From Mycteria americana (lineage: Eukaryota > Chordata > Aves > Ciconiiformes > Ciconiidae): DNA of 64,000 nt. Numbering within the stretch: position 1 is the first letter of the stretch; every line of letters begins with the position of its first letter. The stretch lies in assembly GCF_035582795.1 (NCBI RefSeq), contig NC_134366.1:174844362-174908361 (forward strand), given 5' to 3'. The notes beneath the pieces were generated by a model, which did no database searches, was not told the DNA's origin, and worked only from the letters and a program-made list of their open reading frames with translations. Both the position numbers and the translations under genes were made by a program. Shown piece by piece: positions 24,521 to 36,874 of this stretch.

Positions 24521-25341
24521 GGGCCCTCGCCACCACGCCTCACACCAACCACACACCCCCGGCAACCTGCGGCATGGATTGACCGTGCACTTCCAGGCCC
24601 TGCCTGGCACCTGGAGCTGACATCCACGGCTCCTCCTCTCAAGGCACAAAGCAAGCAGGGAAGGGGGCCAGCCCGGCCGGCCTGGAAACGTGGCCCGTCA
24701 CCCTCCTCCGCTTCTCCCACTTCCTTCTTTCCAGCGCCCCGTCTGCTGTCTCCAGTACTCTCTGCTCCAACCCCCTTCTCACAAGCCAAAGACCAACAGG
24801 GACCCACGGTGGGACACCCCCAACAGAGGAAGCAAGACCTCGGTGCTCTGCAAAAAGCTACTGCACACAAGGCACCTTGCCTCACGCTCGCCCTCCTTGC
24901 ACCTCACACCGCCTCCCTTCCACTTGCCGCTCCTGCCTTTTCACTGCTTGTTTTCTCTCAATAAAGTTCTCCTGCATCCCAGCCTCACACGCCTCCTCTT
25001 CCTTTCTTCTCCCAAGGCTCTTCCAGCCTCACGCGCCACCAAGCCAGGGCTAAAGAGCCCAGCGGGATAGGTGCAAAAGGGCCACAAGACCTCTCTTACC
25101 AACTACCTCCCCAGCAACAACACCCGCTGGCACCCAGGGGGCTTCCAGGCCCTCACACAACCCCTTCACTTGCCCAAACAAAGCCTTGCATACCTTACTG
25201 CACTTCCAAACAAGCCTCGGATGCAAGCTCCCCCCCACAGCACACACCTCGCCAACTCTTTTCCTCAGCACCACTATCTCCCAGCGCAGCAAGCAGAATC
25301 GCACCAAACGGAACCACTGACTGCGCAAGGAACCCCCACAG

Positions 25342-27014
25342 ATCAGCTACTGCAATCCAACCTGCTCAAGCAGGCCGTCCACGACCACGTCTCGTCACGT
25401 TTTCAAGACACCCAGGGATGGACGCTCCAACGCCTCTCTCGCAAACCACTTCCACTCTTTGACCACCCGCGCGCCGAAAAAGGCTCGCCTTCTCTTCCAA
25501 GGAAATGGCACGTCTTTGCGGCTTTCCCCCGTCACACCTGCCCTGCCCGCGGGCACCCCTGACAACAGGCCGACTCCCCCGTCCTCATTCCCTCCCATCC
25601 AGCATTTACACACATTGATGACATCTCCCCGCGCGGCCCTGCCTCCTGGCTCAAAAACCTCCCACCTCTCTCAGCTTCTCCTCATACGAAGGATGCTCCA
25701 GTCCCTTCAGCCTCTTGCTGGCCCTGCGCTCGACTCGCGCCACGCAGGCCACGTCCTTCTTCCACTGGGGAGCCCTCAGCTGGACGCACGACTCCACACG
25801 GGGCCTCACCAGCGCCAAAGGGAGACCAAGAGCACCTCCCCCGACCTGCTGGCAACGCGCCGCCCAACACTGCCCTGGACACTCTTGCCCTCTTTTGACC
25901 CAAGGCTGCACTGCTGCCCCGTACTCAGCTTGTTCTCCGCCAGCACTCAGCAAAGCCGTGCTCACCAAAGCTGCTTTCCACCCTCTCGGCCCCCACCAGG
26001 GCCTCGGGCCCAGCCCCAGCGCTATTCCTCCCCGCATGCACGACTTTGCATTTCCCCCTCTTGAGCTTCAGCACGTTCCTCTCTGCCCCCACCTCCAGCC
26101 TCTCCACATCCCTCTCAATGGTGCCACATCCAGCCGCTGCCTCGGACACTCCTCCACGTTCTGCAGCATCTCACAACTGGCTCAGGGGGCGCTCCCTCCC
26201 ACTGCCCACGACAGTGACGACGACGTCCAACCCCGCGGGCCCAACATCAGAGCCCTGGCCTACGCCGCTCGAGACTTGCCTCCATCTCGACTTTGGGACA
26301 CCGATCACAAGCCTCTCGGCCCAGCCCTTCAGCCACTTTGCGCTCCACCTCACCGTCCACTTACGCAACCCCTACTTTCTCGCCTTCTCTAGGACCACGC
26401 AAGGGGAGAAAGCGTCAAAGGCGCTACCAAAAGGTCGAGCCTAAACACCGGACACGGCTCTCTCCTCCTCCACAAAGCCAGTCGCTTCAACGCAGAAGAC
26501 ACGGACCTCGCTCAGGCAACGTTTCCCCTGCCTAAATCCACACTCACAATTCCCCAGCACCTCCTTCTCCCCTTCCTGGCCTTCGCACTGCTTTCCAGGA
26601 CCATTTCCTCCACCGCCTTCCCCGCAAACGACGTCAGCCTAGGCAACCTCTCATTTACCACACCTTCCTTCCTCATCTTCCTTAACACAGGACCTCAAAG
26701 AGCTCTCTTCTAGCCAGCAGAAACTGCGCCCAGGCACCGTGACCGTTCCAAGACAACGAACGCTGGCCTCCCAAGGACATGGGCCAGCTCCCTCGACATT
26801 CCTGCCTGCAACCCCTCAGGCCCCGGGGACTTACGTACACCCAGTCGCACAGCGCTCCTGCCCACCTCCCTTCATCGTCTTCGCCAGCAAGCACTGCTCG
26901 CCTGACAAGCACCCTGCAAACACTCACCCCTGCCTCAACTGCACCAGGCCTCGCCACTCATCAACCCTTCCGCATGCATCCACCGCCACCAGGGCCTCCG
27001 CTCCGCACCTGCCT
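25342..27014 (-). mobile_element. CR1-a remnant, unit 6/7 junction
   Basis: Copy of the same insertion; ORF2-end remnant at 25651-26037, with the full-length indel allele. Confidence 0.8.
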
Positions 27015-28013
27015 GCTGCATGCTCGCCTCCAACTCCCCTTGGCAATCTCCTCGTTCTCTTTCAGCCCCTCAGACGCTGGGCACAGAAACGGCCTCACCC
27101 CTCACCACTCACCCCAACTAAACACCACAAAGGCCCTGGCTCACCACCTCCCCTGCCTGGCGCCCACGCTCCCCCTCGGCCTCCCGCCACACTCACGGCC
27201 TCTCCAGAAACTCCCCCGCCCTTGCACGGTGCCCCACATACAATCACAGCGTCATTTAGCTTGCAAAACACCCTCAACGTTATCGAGTCCAACCGTTCAC
27301 CCAACACTACCAAGCCCACCACTAAAACACCGATAGCGTCTCCCTCAGCCCCCTTCTTCTGCAAACTAAACACCCCCCCTTCCTTCAACCGCTCCTCACA
27401 ACTCTTGCTCTCCACATCCTTCAACAGCTTCCTTGCTCTTCTTTGCACGCCTCACGCCACAGCCCAGCAGGCAAACGTGCTGGCCCCACCTAAGGCCAGC
27501 GCTACCCAGGGGCCAACACAACACGGTGGGGAGCGGGGCAGGGCTCCCCACAGCACGGGCCATGACAGCTCTCAACCAGGGCTGCCGCGACAACGGCCTG
27601 CCCTCCCAAGCACCCCTCCTCTGCCTGCTTGCACTGCCGCCCCCAGGGACGGCACCAAGGGGGCACAAGCCCAAACAGGCAGCCTCCCTTCTCCCAGCTA
27701 CAACCTCACAAGCCACAGAGGCACCAACACACACACAGAGCACACCCAATGGGAAAGGCCAGGCTTAAAGACAGCCTTAGCGACCTGGAAGCGAGGCGGA
27801 GACGCACCAAAGCGGACGCAAGGGGCAGCCCTTCACGCCCGGCACACCTCCAAAGCCCACACCACCCTTCCAGGCTTACGAGGAAACGGGGCCCCTCTGC
27901 GCAACGCACCCACAAACCACACTACACGACTGCCACGGGATGACCTCACTGACGACACCCCACCTCTCCTGCGCTTCGGCCGCGTCTGCCCAATGCCCTG
28001 ACGCGCACCTGCC

Positions 28014-28264
28014 ATGCAAATCCTCCCAAATACCTACTCTCACTTAAAAGCTGCCGCCAGGGCCAGGTGGACACGTCCCGCCTCAAGAGCAGGACATGAC
28101 AAGGGAGCGTTGCGGGAAGGAAAACACACCCCACCTCACTGCTTGCCAGGCTCTGGCACGCAAGGCCTGCTTCCTGCAAAATGCTCTCGTGCGCAAAGGC
28201 TGTCCCGCCCCTCGGGCACTCGGGGACCAGCATAAAAGCCGGCCCGGCACCTCTCTCCCTCACA
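28014..28264 (+). promoter_or_regulatory. Keratin promoter, copy 7
   Basis: Octamer at 28014-28021, TATA-like box at 28232-28238, CTCGTGCGC allele. Confidence 0.75.
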
Positions 28265-28540
28265 CACTTCTCCTCACGCCTTCTCCTCCGCCGTCAACAA
28301 GGTGAGCCTCAACGCCCTTCCCCTCCTACTCCTCCTGACCCGCCTGGCCCGCACAACTTCCAGCAACCCCTCTGCCCCCAGCCTCACCAGCCCTCACGCC
28401 TCCCCACCGCCACGCTCCGCACACGCCCGCACCAGGCCTCCCCTGCACTCCCTCCCCCTCCTGCAACACCGCCCCTCGCACCCCCACGCCCCTCCGCTTC
28501 CTCAACACCCTCTCTTCCAGGGCCCCTCCGCACCACACAC

Positions 28541-28849
28541 ATGGCCTGCTACGACCTCTGCCGCCCCTGCGGACCCACCCCGCTGGCTAACAGCTGCAAC
28601 GAGCCCTGCGTCAGGCAGTGCGAGGACTCCCGCGTCGTCATCCAGCCTTCCACCGTCGTGGTCACCCTGCCGGGACCCATCCTCAGCTCCTTCCCACAGA
28701 ACACCACCGTCGGATCCTCCTCATCCGCTGCCGTGGGCACCGTCCTCAGCTCCCAGGGAGTGCCCGTCTCCTCCGGCGGCTTCGGCTACGGCTACGGCTT
28801 CGGAGGCCTGGGCTGCTTCGGCGGCGCGAGAGGCTGCTACCCCTGCTGA
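28541..28849 (+). CDS. Feather-type beta-keratin, copy 7
   Basis: 102 residues, identical to copy 1. Intron 28302-28520 (219 bp), TATA at 28232, AATAAA at 29289-29294. Confidence 0.95.
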   Translation: MACYDLCRPCGPTPLANSCNEPCVRQCEDSRVVIQPSTVVVTLPGPILSSFPQNTTVGSSSSAAVGTVLSSQGVPVSSGGFGYGYGFGGLGCFGGARGCYPC

Positions 28850-29670
28850 GGGCCCTCGCCACCACGCCTCACACCAACCACACACCCCCGGCAACCTGCG
28901 GCATGGATTGACCGTGCACTTCCAGGCCCTGCCTGGCACCTGGAGCTGACATCCACGGCTCCTCCTCTCAAGGCACAAAGCAAGCAGGGAAGGGGGCCAG
29001 CCCGGCCGGCCTGGAAACGTGGCCCGTCACCCTCCTCCGCTTCTCCCACTTCCTTCTTTCCAGCGCCCCGTCTGCTCTCTCCAGTACTCTCTGCTCCAAC
29101 CCCCTTCTCACAAGCCAAAGACCAACAGGGACCCACGGTGGGACACCCCCAACAGAGGAAGCAAGACCTCGGTGCTCTGCAAAAAGCTACTGCACACAAG
29201 GCACCTTGCCTCACGCTCGCCCTCCTTGCACCTCACACCGCCTCCCTTCCACTTGCCGCTCCTGCCTTTTCACTGCTTGTTTTCTCTCAATAAAGTTCTC
29301 CTGCATCCCAGCCTCACACGCCTCCTCTTCCTTTCTTCTCCCAAGGCTCTTCCAGCCTCACGCGCCACCAAGCCAGGGCTAAAGAGCCCAGCGGGATAGG
29401 TGCAAAAGGGCCACAAGACCTCTCTTACCAACTACCTCCCCAGCAACAACACCCGCTGGCACCCAGGGGGCTTCCAGGCCCTCACACAACCCCTTCACTT
29501 GCCCAAACAAAGCCTTGCATACCTTACTGCACTTCCAAACAAGCCTCGGATGCAAGCTCCCCCCCACAGCACACACCTCGCCAACTCTTTTCCTCAGCAC
29601 CACTATCTCCCAGCGCAGCAAGCAGAATCGCACCAAACGGAACCACTGACTGCGCAAGGAACCCCCACAG

Positions 29671-31343
29671 ATCAGCTACTGCAATCCAACCTGCTCAAGC
29701 AGGCCGTCCACGACCACGTCTCGTCACGTTTTCAAGACACCCAGGGATGGACGCTCCAACGCCTCTCTCGCAAACCACTTCCACTCTTTGACCACCCGCG
29801 CGCCGAAAAAGGCTCGCCTTCTCTTCCAAGGAAATGGCACGTCTTTGCGGCTTTCCCCCGTCACACCTGCCCTGCCCGCGGGCACCCCTGACAACAGGCC
29901 GACTCCCCCGTCCTCATTCCCTCCCATCCAGCATTTACACACATTGATGACATCTCCCCGCGCGGCCCTGCCTCCTGGCTCAAAAACCTCCCACCTCTCT
30001 CAGCTTCTCCTCATACGAAGGATGCTCCAGTCCCTTCAGACTCTTGCTGGCCCTGCGCTCGACTCGCGCCACGCAGGCCACGTCCTTCTTCCACTGGGGA
30101 GCCCTCAGCTGGACGCACGACTCCACACGGGGCCTCACCAGCGCCAAAGGGAGACCAAGAGCACCTCCCCCGACCTGCTGGCAACGCGCCGCCCAACACT
30201 GCCCTGGACACTCTTGCCCTCTTTTGACCCAAGGCTGCACTGCTGCCCCGTACTCAGCTTGTTCTCCGCCAGCACTCAGCAAAGCCGTGCTCACCAAAGC
30301 TGCTTTCCACCCTCTCGGCCCCCACCAGGGCCTCGGGCCCAGCCCCAGCGCTATTCCTCCCCGCATGCACGACTTTGCATTTCCCCCTCTTGAGCTTCAG
30401 CACGTTCCTCTCTGCCCCCACCTCCAGCCTCTCCACATCCCTCTCAATGGTGCCACATCCAGCCGCTGCCTCGGACACTCCTCCACGTTCTGCAGCATCT
30501 CACAACTGGCTCAGGGGGCGCTCCCTCCCACTGCCCACGACAGTGACGACGACGTCCAACCCCGCGGGCCCAACATCAGAGCCCTGGCCTACGCCGCTCG
30601 AGACTTGCCTCCATCTCGACTTTGGGACACCGATCACAAGCCTCTCGGCCCAGCCCTTCAGCCACTTTGCGCTCCACCTCACCGTCCACTTACGCAACCC
30701 CTACTTTCTCGCCTTCTCTAGGACCACGCAAGGGGAGAAAGCGTCAAAGGCGCTACCAAAAGGTCGAGCCTAAACACCGGACACGGCTCTCTCCTCCTCC
30801 ACAAAGCCAGTCGCTTCAACGCAGAAGACACGGACCTCGCTCAGGCAACGTTTCCCCTGCCTAAATCCACACTCGCAATTCCCCAGCACCTCCTTCTCCC
30901 CTTCCTGGCCTTCGCACTGCTTTCCAGGACCATTTCCTCCACCGCCTTCCCCGCAAACGACGTCAGCCTAGGCAACCTCTCATTTACCACACCTTCCTTC
31001 CTCATCTTCCTTAACACAGGACCTCAAAGAGCTCTCTTCTAGCCAGCAGAAACTGCGCCCAGGCACCGTGACCGTTCCAAGACAACGAACGCTGGCCTCC
31101 CAAGGACATGGGCCAGCTCCCTCGACATTCCTGCCTGCAACCCCTCAGGCCCCGGGGACTTACGTACACCCAGTCGCACAGCGCTCCTGCCCACCTCCCT
31201 TCATCGTCTTCGCCAGCAAGCACTGCTCGCCTGACAAGCACCCTGCAAACACTCACCCCTGCCTCAACTGCACCAGGCCTCGCCACTCATCAACCCTTCC
31301 GCATGCATCCACCACCACCAGGGCCTCCGCTCCGCACCTGCCT
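29671..31343 (-). mobile_element. CR1-a remnant, unit 7/8 junction
   Basis: Copy of the same insertion; ORF2-end remnant at 29980-30366. Confidence 0.8.
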
Positions 31344-32342
31344 GCTGCATGCTCGCCTCCAACTCCCCTTGGCAATCTCCTCGTTCTCTTTCAGCCCCTC
31401 AGACGCTGGGCACAGAAACGGCCTCACCCCTCACCACTCACCCCAACTAAACACCACAAAGGCCCTGGCTCACCACCTCCCCTGCCTGGCGCCCACGCTC
31501 CCCCTCGGCCTCCCGCCACACTCACGGCCTCTCCAGAAACTCCCCCGCCCTTGCACGGTGCCCCACATACAATCACAGCGTCATTTAGCTTGCAAAACAC
31601 CCTCAACGTTATCGAGTCCAACCGTTCACCCAACACTACCAAGCCCACCACTAAAACACCGATAGCGTCTCCCTCAGCCCCCTTCTTCTGCAAACTAAAC
31701 ACCCCCCCTTCCTTCAACCGCTCCTCACAACTCTTGCTCTCCACATCCTTCAACAGCTTCCTTGCTCTTCTTTGCACGCCTCACGCCACAGCCCAGCAGG
31801 CAAACGTGCTGGCCCCACCTAAGGCCAGCGCTACCCAGGGGCCAACACAACACGGTGGGGAGCGGGGCAGGGCTCCCCACAGCACGGGCCATGACAGCTC
31901 TCAACCAGGGCTGCCGCGACAACGGCCTGCCCTCCCAAGCACCCCTCCTCTGCCTGCTTGCACTGCCGCCCCCAGGGACGGCACCAAGGGGGCACAAGCC
32001 CAAACAGGCAGCCTCCCTTCTCCCAGCTACAACCTCACAAGCCACAGAGGCACCAACACACACACAGAGCACACCCAATGGGAAAGGCCAGGCTTAAAGA
32101 CAGCCTTAGCGACCTGGAAGCGAGGCGGAGACGCACCAAAGCGGACGCAAGGGGCAGCCCTTCACGCCCGGCACACCTCCAAAGCCCACACCACCCTTCC
32201 AGGCTTACGAGGAAACGGGGCCCCTCTGCGCAACGCACCCACAAACCACACTACACGACTGCCACGGGATGACCTCACTGACGACACCCCACCTCTCCTG
32301 CGCTTCGGCCGCGTCTGCCCAATGCCCTGACGCGCACCTGCC

Positions 32343-32593
32343 ATGCAAATCCTCCCAAATACCTACTCTCACTTAAAAGCTGCCGCCAGGGCCAGGTGGA
32401 CACGTCCCGCCTCAAGAGCAGGACATGACAAGGGAGCGTTGCGGGAAGGAAAACACACCCCACCTCACTGCTTGCCAGGCTCTGGCACGCAAGGCCTGCT
32501 TCCTGCAAAATGCTCTCGTGCGCAAAGGCTGTCCCGCCCCTCGGGCACTCGGGGACCAGCATAAAAGCCGGCCCGGCACCTCTCTCCCTCACA
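32343..32593 (+). promoter_or_regulatory. Keratin promoter, copy 8
   Basis: Octamer at 32343-32350, TATA-like box at 32561-32567, CTCGTGCGC allele. Confidence 0.75.
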
Positions 32594-32869
32594 CACTTCT
32601 CCTCACGCCTTCTCCTCCGCCGTCAACAAGGTGAGCCTCAACGCCCTTCCCCTCCTACTCCTCCTGACCCGCCTGGCCCGCACAACTTCCAGCAACCCCT
32701 CTGCCCCCAGCCTCACCAGCCCTCACGCCTCCCCACCGCCACGCTCCGCACACGCCCGCACCAGGCCTCCCCTGCACTCCCTCCCCCTCCTGCAACACCG
32801 CCCCTCGCACCCCCACGCCCCTCCGCTTCCTCAACACCCTCTCTTCCAGGGCCCCTCCGCACCACACAC

Positions 32870-33178
32870 ATGGCCTGCTACGACCTCTGCCGCCCCTGCG
32901 GACCCACCCCGCTGGCTAACAGCTGCAACGAGCCCTGCGTCAGGCAGTGCGAGGACTCCCGCGTCGTCATCCAGCCTTCCACCGTCGTGGTCACCCTGCC
33001 GGGACCCATCCTCAGCTCCTTCCCACAGAACACCACCGTCGGATCCTCCTCATCCGCTGCCGTGGGCACCGTCCTCAGCTCCCAGGGAGTGCCCGTCTCC
33101 TCCGGCGGCTTCGGCTACGGCTACGGCTTCGGAGGCCTGGGCTGCTTCGGCGGCGCGAGAGGCTGCTACCCCTGCTGA
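32870..33178 (+). CDS. Feather-type beta-keratin, copy 8
   Basis: 102 residues, identical to copy 1, and the last intact gene of the array on this side. Intron 32631-32849 (219 bp), TATA at 32561, AATAAA at 33618-33623. A private G-to-A change near 33469 in the 3' UTR marks its transcript. Confidence 0.95.
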   Translation: MACYDLCRPCGPTPLANSCNEPCVRQCEDSRVVIQPSTVVVTLPGPILSSFPQNTTVGSSSSAAVGTVLSSQGVPVSSGGFGYGYGFGGLGCFGGARGCYPC

Positions 33179-33999
33179 GGGCCCTCGCCACCACGCCTCA
33201 CACCAACCACACACCCCCGGCAACCTGCGGCATGGATTGACCGTGCACTTCCAGGCCCTGCCTGGCACCTGGAGCTGACATCCACGGCTCCTCCTCTCAA
33301 GGCACAAAGCAAGCAGGGAAGGGGGCCAGCCCGGCCGGCCTGGAAACGTGGCCCGTCACCCTCCTCCGCTTCTCCCACTTCCTTCTTTCCAGCGCCCCGT
33401 CTGCTGTCTCCAGTACTCTCTGCTCCAACCCCCTTCTCACAAGCCAAAGACCAACAGGGACCCACGGTGAGACACCCCCAACAGAGGAAGCAAGACCTCG
33501 GTGCTCTGCAAAAAGCTACTGCACACAAGGCACCTTGCCTCACGCTCGCCCTCCTTGCACCTCACACCGCCTCCCTTCCACTTGCCGCTCCTGCCTTTTC
33601 ACTGCTTGTTTTCTCTCAATAAAGTTCTCCTGCATCCCAGCCTCACACGCCTCCTCTTCCTTTCTTCTCCCAAGGCTCTTCCAGCCTCACGCGCCACCAA
33701 GCCAGGGCTAAAGAGCCCAGCGGGATAGGTGCAAAAGGGCCACAAGACCTCTCTTACCAACTACCTCCCCAGCAACAACACCCGCTGGCACCCAGGGGGC
33801 TTCCAGGCCCTCACACAACCCCTTCACTTGCCCAAACAAAGCCTTGCATACCTTACTGCACTTCCAAACAAGCCTCGGATGCAAGCTCCCCCCCACAGCA
33901 CACACCTCGCCAACTCTTTTCCTCAGCACCACTATCTCCCAGCGCAGCAAGCAGAATCGCACCAAACGGAACCACTGACTGCGCAAGGAACCCCCACAG

Positions 34000-35672
34000 A
34001 TCAGCTACTGCAATCCAACCTGCTCAAGCAGGCCGTCCACGACCACGTCTCGTCACGTTTTCAAGACACCCAGGGATGGACACTCCAACGCCTCTCTCGC
34101 AAACCACTTCCACTCTTTGACCACCCGCGCGCCGAAAAAGGCTCGCCTTCTCTTCCAAGGAAATGGCACGTCTTTGCGGCTTTCCCCCGTCACACCTGCC
34201 CTGCCCGCGGGCACCCCTGACAACAGGCCGACTCCCCCGTCCTCATTCCCTCCCATCCAGCATTTACACACATTGATGACATCTCCCCGCGCGGCCTTGC
34301 CTCCTGGCTCAAAAACCTCCCACCTCTCTCAGCTTCTCCTCATACGAAGGATGCTCCAGTCCCTTCAGACTCTTGCTGGCCCTGCGCTCGACTCGTGCCA
34401 CGCAGGCCACGTCCTTCTTCCACTGGGGAGCCCTCAGCTGGACGCACGACTCCACACGGGGCCTCACCAGCGCCAAAGGGAGACCAAGAGCACCTCCCCC
34501 GACCTGCTGGCAACGCGCCGCCCAACACTGCCCTGGACACTCTTGCCCTCTTTTGACCCAAGGCTGCACTGCTGCCCCGTACTCAGCTTGTTCTCCGCCA
34601 GCACTCAGCAAAGCCGTGCTCACCAAAGCTGCTTTCCACCCTCTCGGCCCCCACCAGGGCCTCGGGCCCAGCCCCAGCGCTATTCCTCCCCGCATGCACG
34701 ACTTTGCATTTCCCCCTCTTGAGCTTCAGCACGTTCCTCTCTGCCCCCACCTCCAGCCTCTCCACATCCCTCTCCATGGTGCCACATCCAGCCGCTGCCT
34801 CGGACACTCCTCCACGTTCTGCAGCATCTCACAACTGGCTCAGGGGGCGCTCCCTCCCACTGCCCACGTCAGTGACGACGACGTCCAACCCCGCGGGCCC
34901 AACATCAGAGCCCTGGCCTACGCCGCTCGAGACTTGCCTCCATCTCGACTTTGGGACACCGATCACAAGCCTCTCGGCCCAGCCCTTCAGCCACTTTGCG
35001 CTCCACCTCACCGTCCACTTACGCAACCCATACTTTCTCGCCTTCTCTAGGACCACGCAAGGGGAGAAAGCGTCAAAGGCGCTACCAAAAGGTCGAGCCT
35101 AAACACCGGACACGGCTCTCTCCTCCTCCACAAAGCCAGTCGCTTCAACGCAGAAGACACGGACCTCGCTCAAGCAACGTTTCCCCTGTCTAAATCCACA
35201 CTCGCAATTCCCCAGCACCTCCTTCTCCCCTTCCTGGCCTTCGCACTGCTTTCCAGGACCATTTCCTCCACCGCCTTCCCCGCAAACGACGTCAGCCTAG
35301 GCAACCTCTCATTTACCACACCTTCCTTCCTCATCTTCCTTAACACAGGACCTCAAAGAGCTCTCTTCTAGCCAGCAGAAACTGCGCCCAGGCACCGTGA
35401 CCGTTCCAAGACAACGAACGCTGGCCTCCCAAGGACATGGGCCAGCTCCCTCGACATTCCTGCCTGCAACCCCTCAGGCCCCGGGGACTTACGTACACCC
35501 AGTCGCACAGCGCTCCTGCCCACCTCCCTTCATCGTCTTCGCCAGCAAGCACTGCTCGCCTGACAAGCACCCTGCAAACACTCACCCCTGCCTCAACTGC
35601 ACCAGGCCTCGCCACTCATCAACCCTTCCGCATGCATCCACCGCCACCAGGGCCTCCGCTCCGCACCTGCCT
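34000..35672 (-). mobile_element. CR1-a remnant, unit 8/9 junction
   Basis: Copy of the same insertion; ORF2-end remnant at 34309-34695. It has a private CTCCATGG change near 34773. Confidence 0.8.
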
Positions 35673-36874
35673 GCTGCATGCTCGCCTCCAACTCCCCTTG
35701 GCAATCTCCTCGTTCTCTTTCAGCCCCTCAGACGCTGGGCACAGAAACGGCCTCACCCCTCACCACTCACCCCAACTAAACACCACAAAGGCCCTGGCTC
35801 ACCACCTCCCCTGCCTGGCGCCCACGCTCCCCCTCGGCCTCCCGCCACACTCACGGCCTCTCCAGAAACTCCCCCGCCCTTGCACGGTGCCCCACATACA
35901 ATCACAGCGTCATTTAGCTTGCAAAACACCCTCAACGTTATCGAGTCCAACCGTTCACCCAACACTACCAAGTCCACCACTAAAACACCGATAGCGTCTC
36001 CCTCAGCCCCCTTCTTCTGCAAACTAAACACCCCCCCTTCCTTCAACCGCTCCTCACAACTCTTGCTCTCCACATCCTTCAACAGCTTCCTTGCTCTTCT
36101 TTGCACGCCTCACGCCACAGCCCAGCAGGCAAACGTGCTGGCCCCACCTAAGGCCAGCGCTACCCAGGGGCCAACACAACACGGTGGGGAGCGGGGCAGG
36201 GCTCCCCACAGCACGGGCCATGACAGCTCTCAACCAGGGCTGCCGCGACAACGGCCTGCCCTCCCAAGCACCCCTCCTCTGCCTGCTTGCACTGCCGCCC
36301 CCAGGGACGGCACCAAGGGGGCACAAGCCCAAACAGGCAGCCTCCCTTCTCCCAGCTACAACCTCACAAGCCACAGAGGCACCAACACACACACAGAGCA
36401 CACCCAATGGGAAAGGCCAGGCTTAAAGACAGCCTTAGCGACCTGGAAGCGAGGCGGAGACGCACCAAAGCGGACGCAAGGGGCAGCCCTTCACGCCCGG
36501 CACACCTCCAAAGCCCACACCACCCTTCCAGGCTTACGAGGAAACGGGGCCCCTCTGCGCAACGCACCCACAAACCACACTACACGACTGCCACGGGATG
36601 ACCTCACTGACGACACCCCACCTCTCCTGCGCTTCGGCCGCGTCTGCCCAATGCCCTGACGCGCACCTGCCATGCAAATCCTCCCAAATACCTACTCTCA
36701 CTTAAAAGCTGCCGCCAGGGCCAGGTGGACACGTCCCGCCTCAAGAGCAGGACATGACAAGGGAGCGTTGCGGGAAGGAAAACACACCCCACCTCACTGC
36801 TTGCCAGGCTCTGGCACGCAAGGCCTGCTTCCTGCAAAATGCTCTCGCGCGCAAAGGCTGTCCCGCCCCTCGGG
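34593..36874 (+). repeat. Keratin tandem unit 9, truncated and without a gene
   Basis: The ninth unit follows the others at about 99% identity through both CR1 segments and the upstream promoter. Identity stops after CGCCCCTCGGG at 36874. The TATA box, exon 1, intron, coding exon and poly(A) signal that should follow are absent. The sequence continues into DNA resembling the keratin 3' flank. This is the right edge of the homogenised array. Confidence 0.93.
36672..36874 (+). promoter_or_regulatory. Orphan keratin upstream promoter (unit 9), no TATA and no gene
   Basis: The octamer (36672-36679), TTAAAAG box, CACCC stretch and GC box are all kept. The sequence leaves the unit consensus at 36875, about 25 bp before the TATA box should appear. 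With TATA, exon 1 and coding exon gone it cannot drive a keratin mRNA. It could still bind the same factors and act as an enhancer or decoy at the array edge, which is speculation. Confidence 0.7.

Larger units (their letters stand above)
21612..25934 (+). repeat. Keratin tandem unit 6 (4,323 bp)
   Basis: Sixth unit. It has a third allele of the CR1 indel (CAGCGCTATTCC at about 21689). It is also the first unit with the 2-bp longer intron (CAGCAACCCCTCTGC near 24032), shared with units 7 and 8. Confidence 0.95.
25935..30263 (+). repeat. Keratin tandem unit 7 (4,329 bp)
   Basis: Seventh unit. It has the full-length CR1 indel allele and the long intron. CCCACGACAGTGAC near 26206 is shared only with unit 8; the other units read CCCACGTCAGTGAC. 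The shared length and private allele suggest that units 7 and 8 are the product of a recent duplication. Confidence 0.95.
30264..34592 (+). repeat. Keratin tandem unit 8 (4,329 bp), last gene-bearing unit
   Basis: Eighth unit and the last with a complete gene. It carries the GACAGTGAC allele (30538) and the long intron. A private change, GGTGAGACACCCCC near 33467, lies in the 3' UTR. Despite the closeness to unit 7 it has A rather than G at the position equivalent to 1051, so part of it has been replaced from another unit. Confidence 0.95.

Noticed and set aside
1-36874. Assembly duplication as the explanation for the whole array
   Set aside because: Each unit has its own substitutions and indels, so the units are not one region copied by the assembler. 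Copy number could still be collapsed or inflated.
1-36874. CRISPR-like or other prokaryotic array
   Set aside because: Repeat length is over 4 kb, genes have introns and poly(A) signals, and CR1 is present; this is vertebrate DNA.
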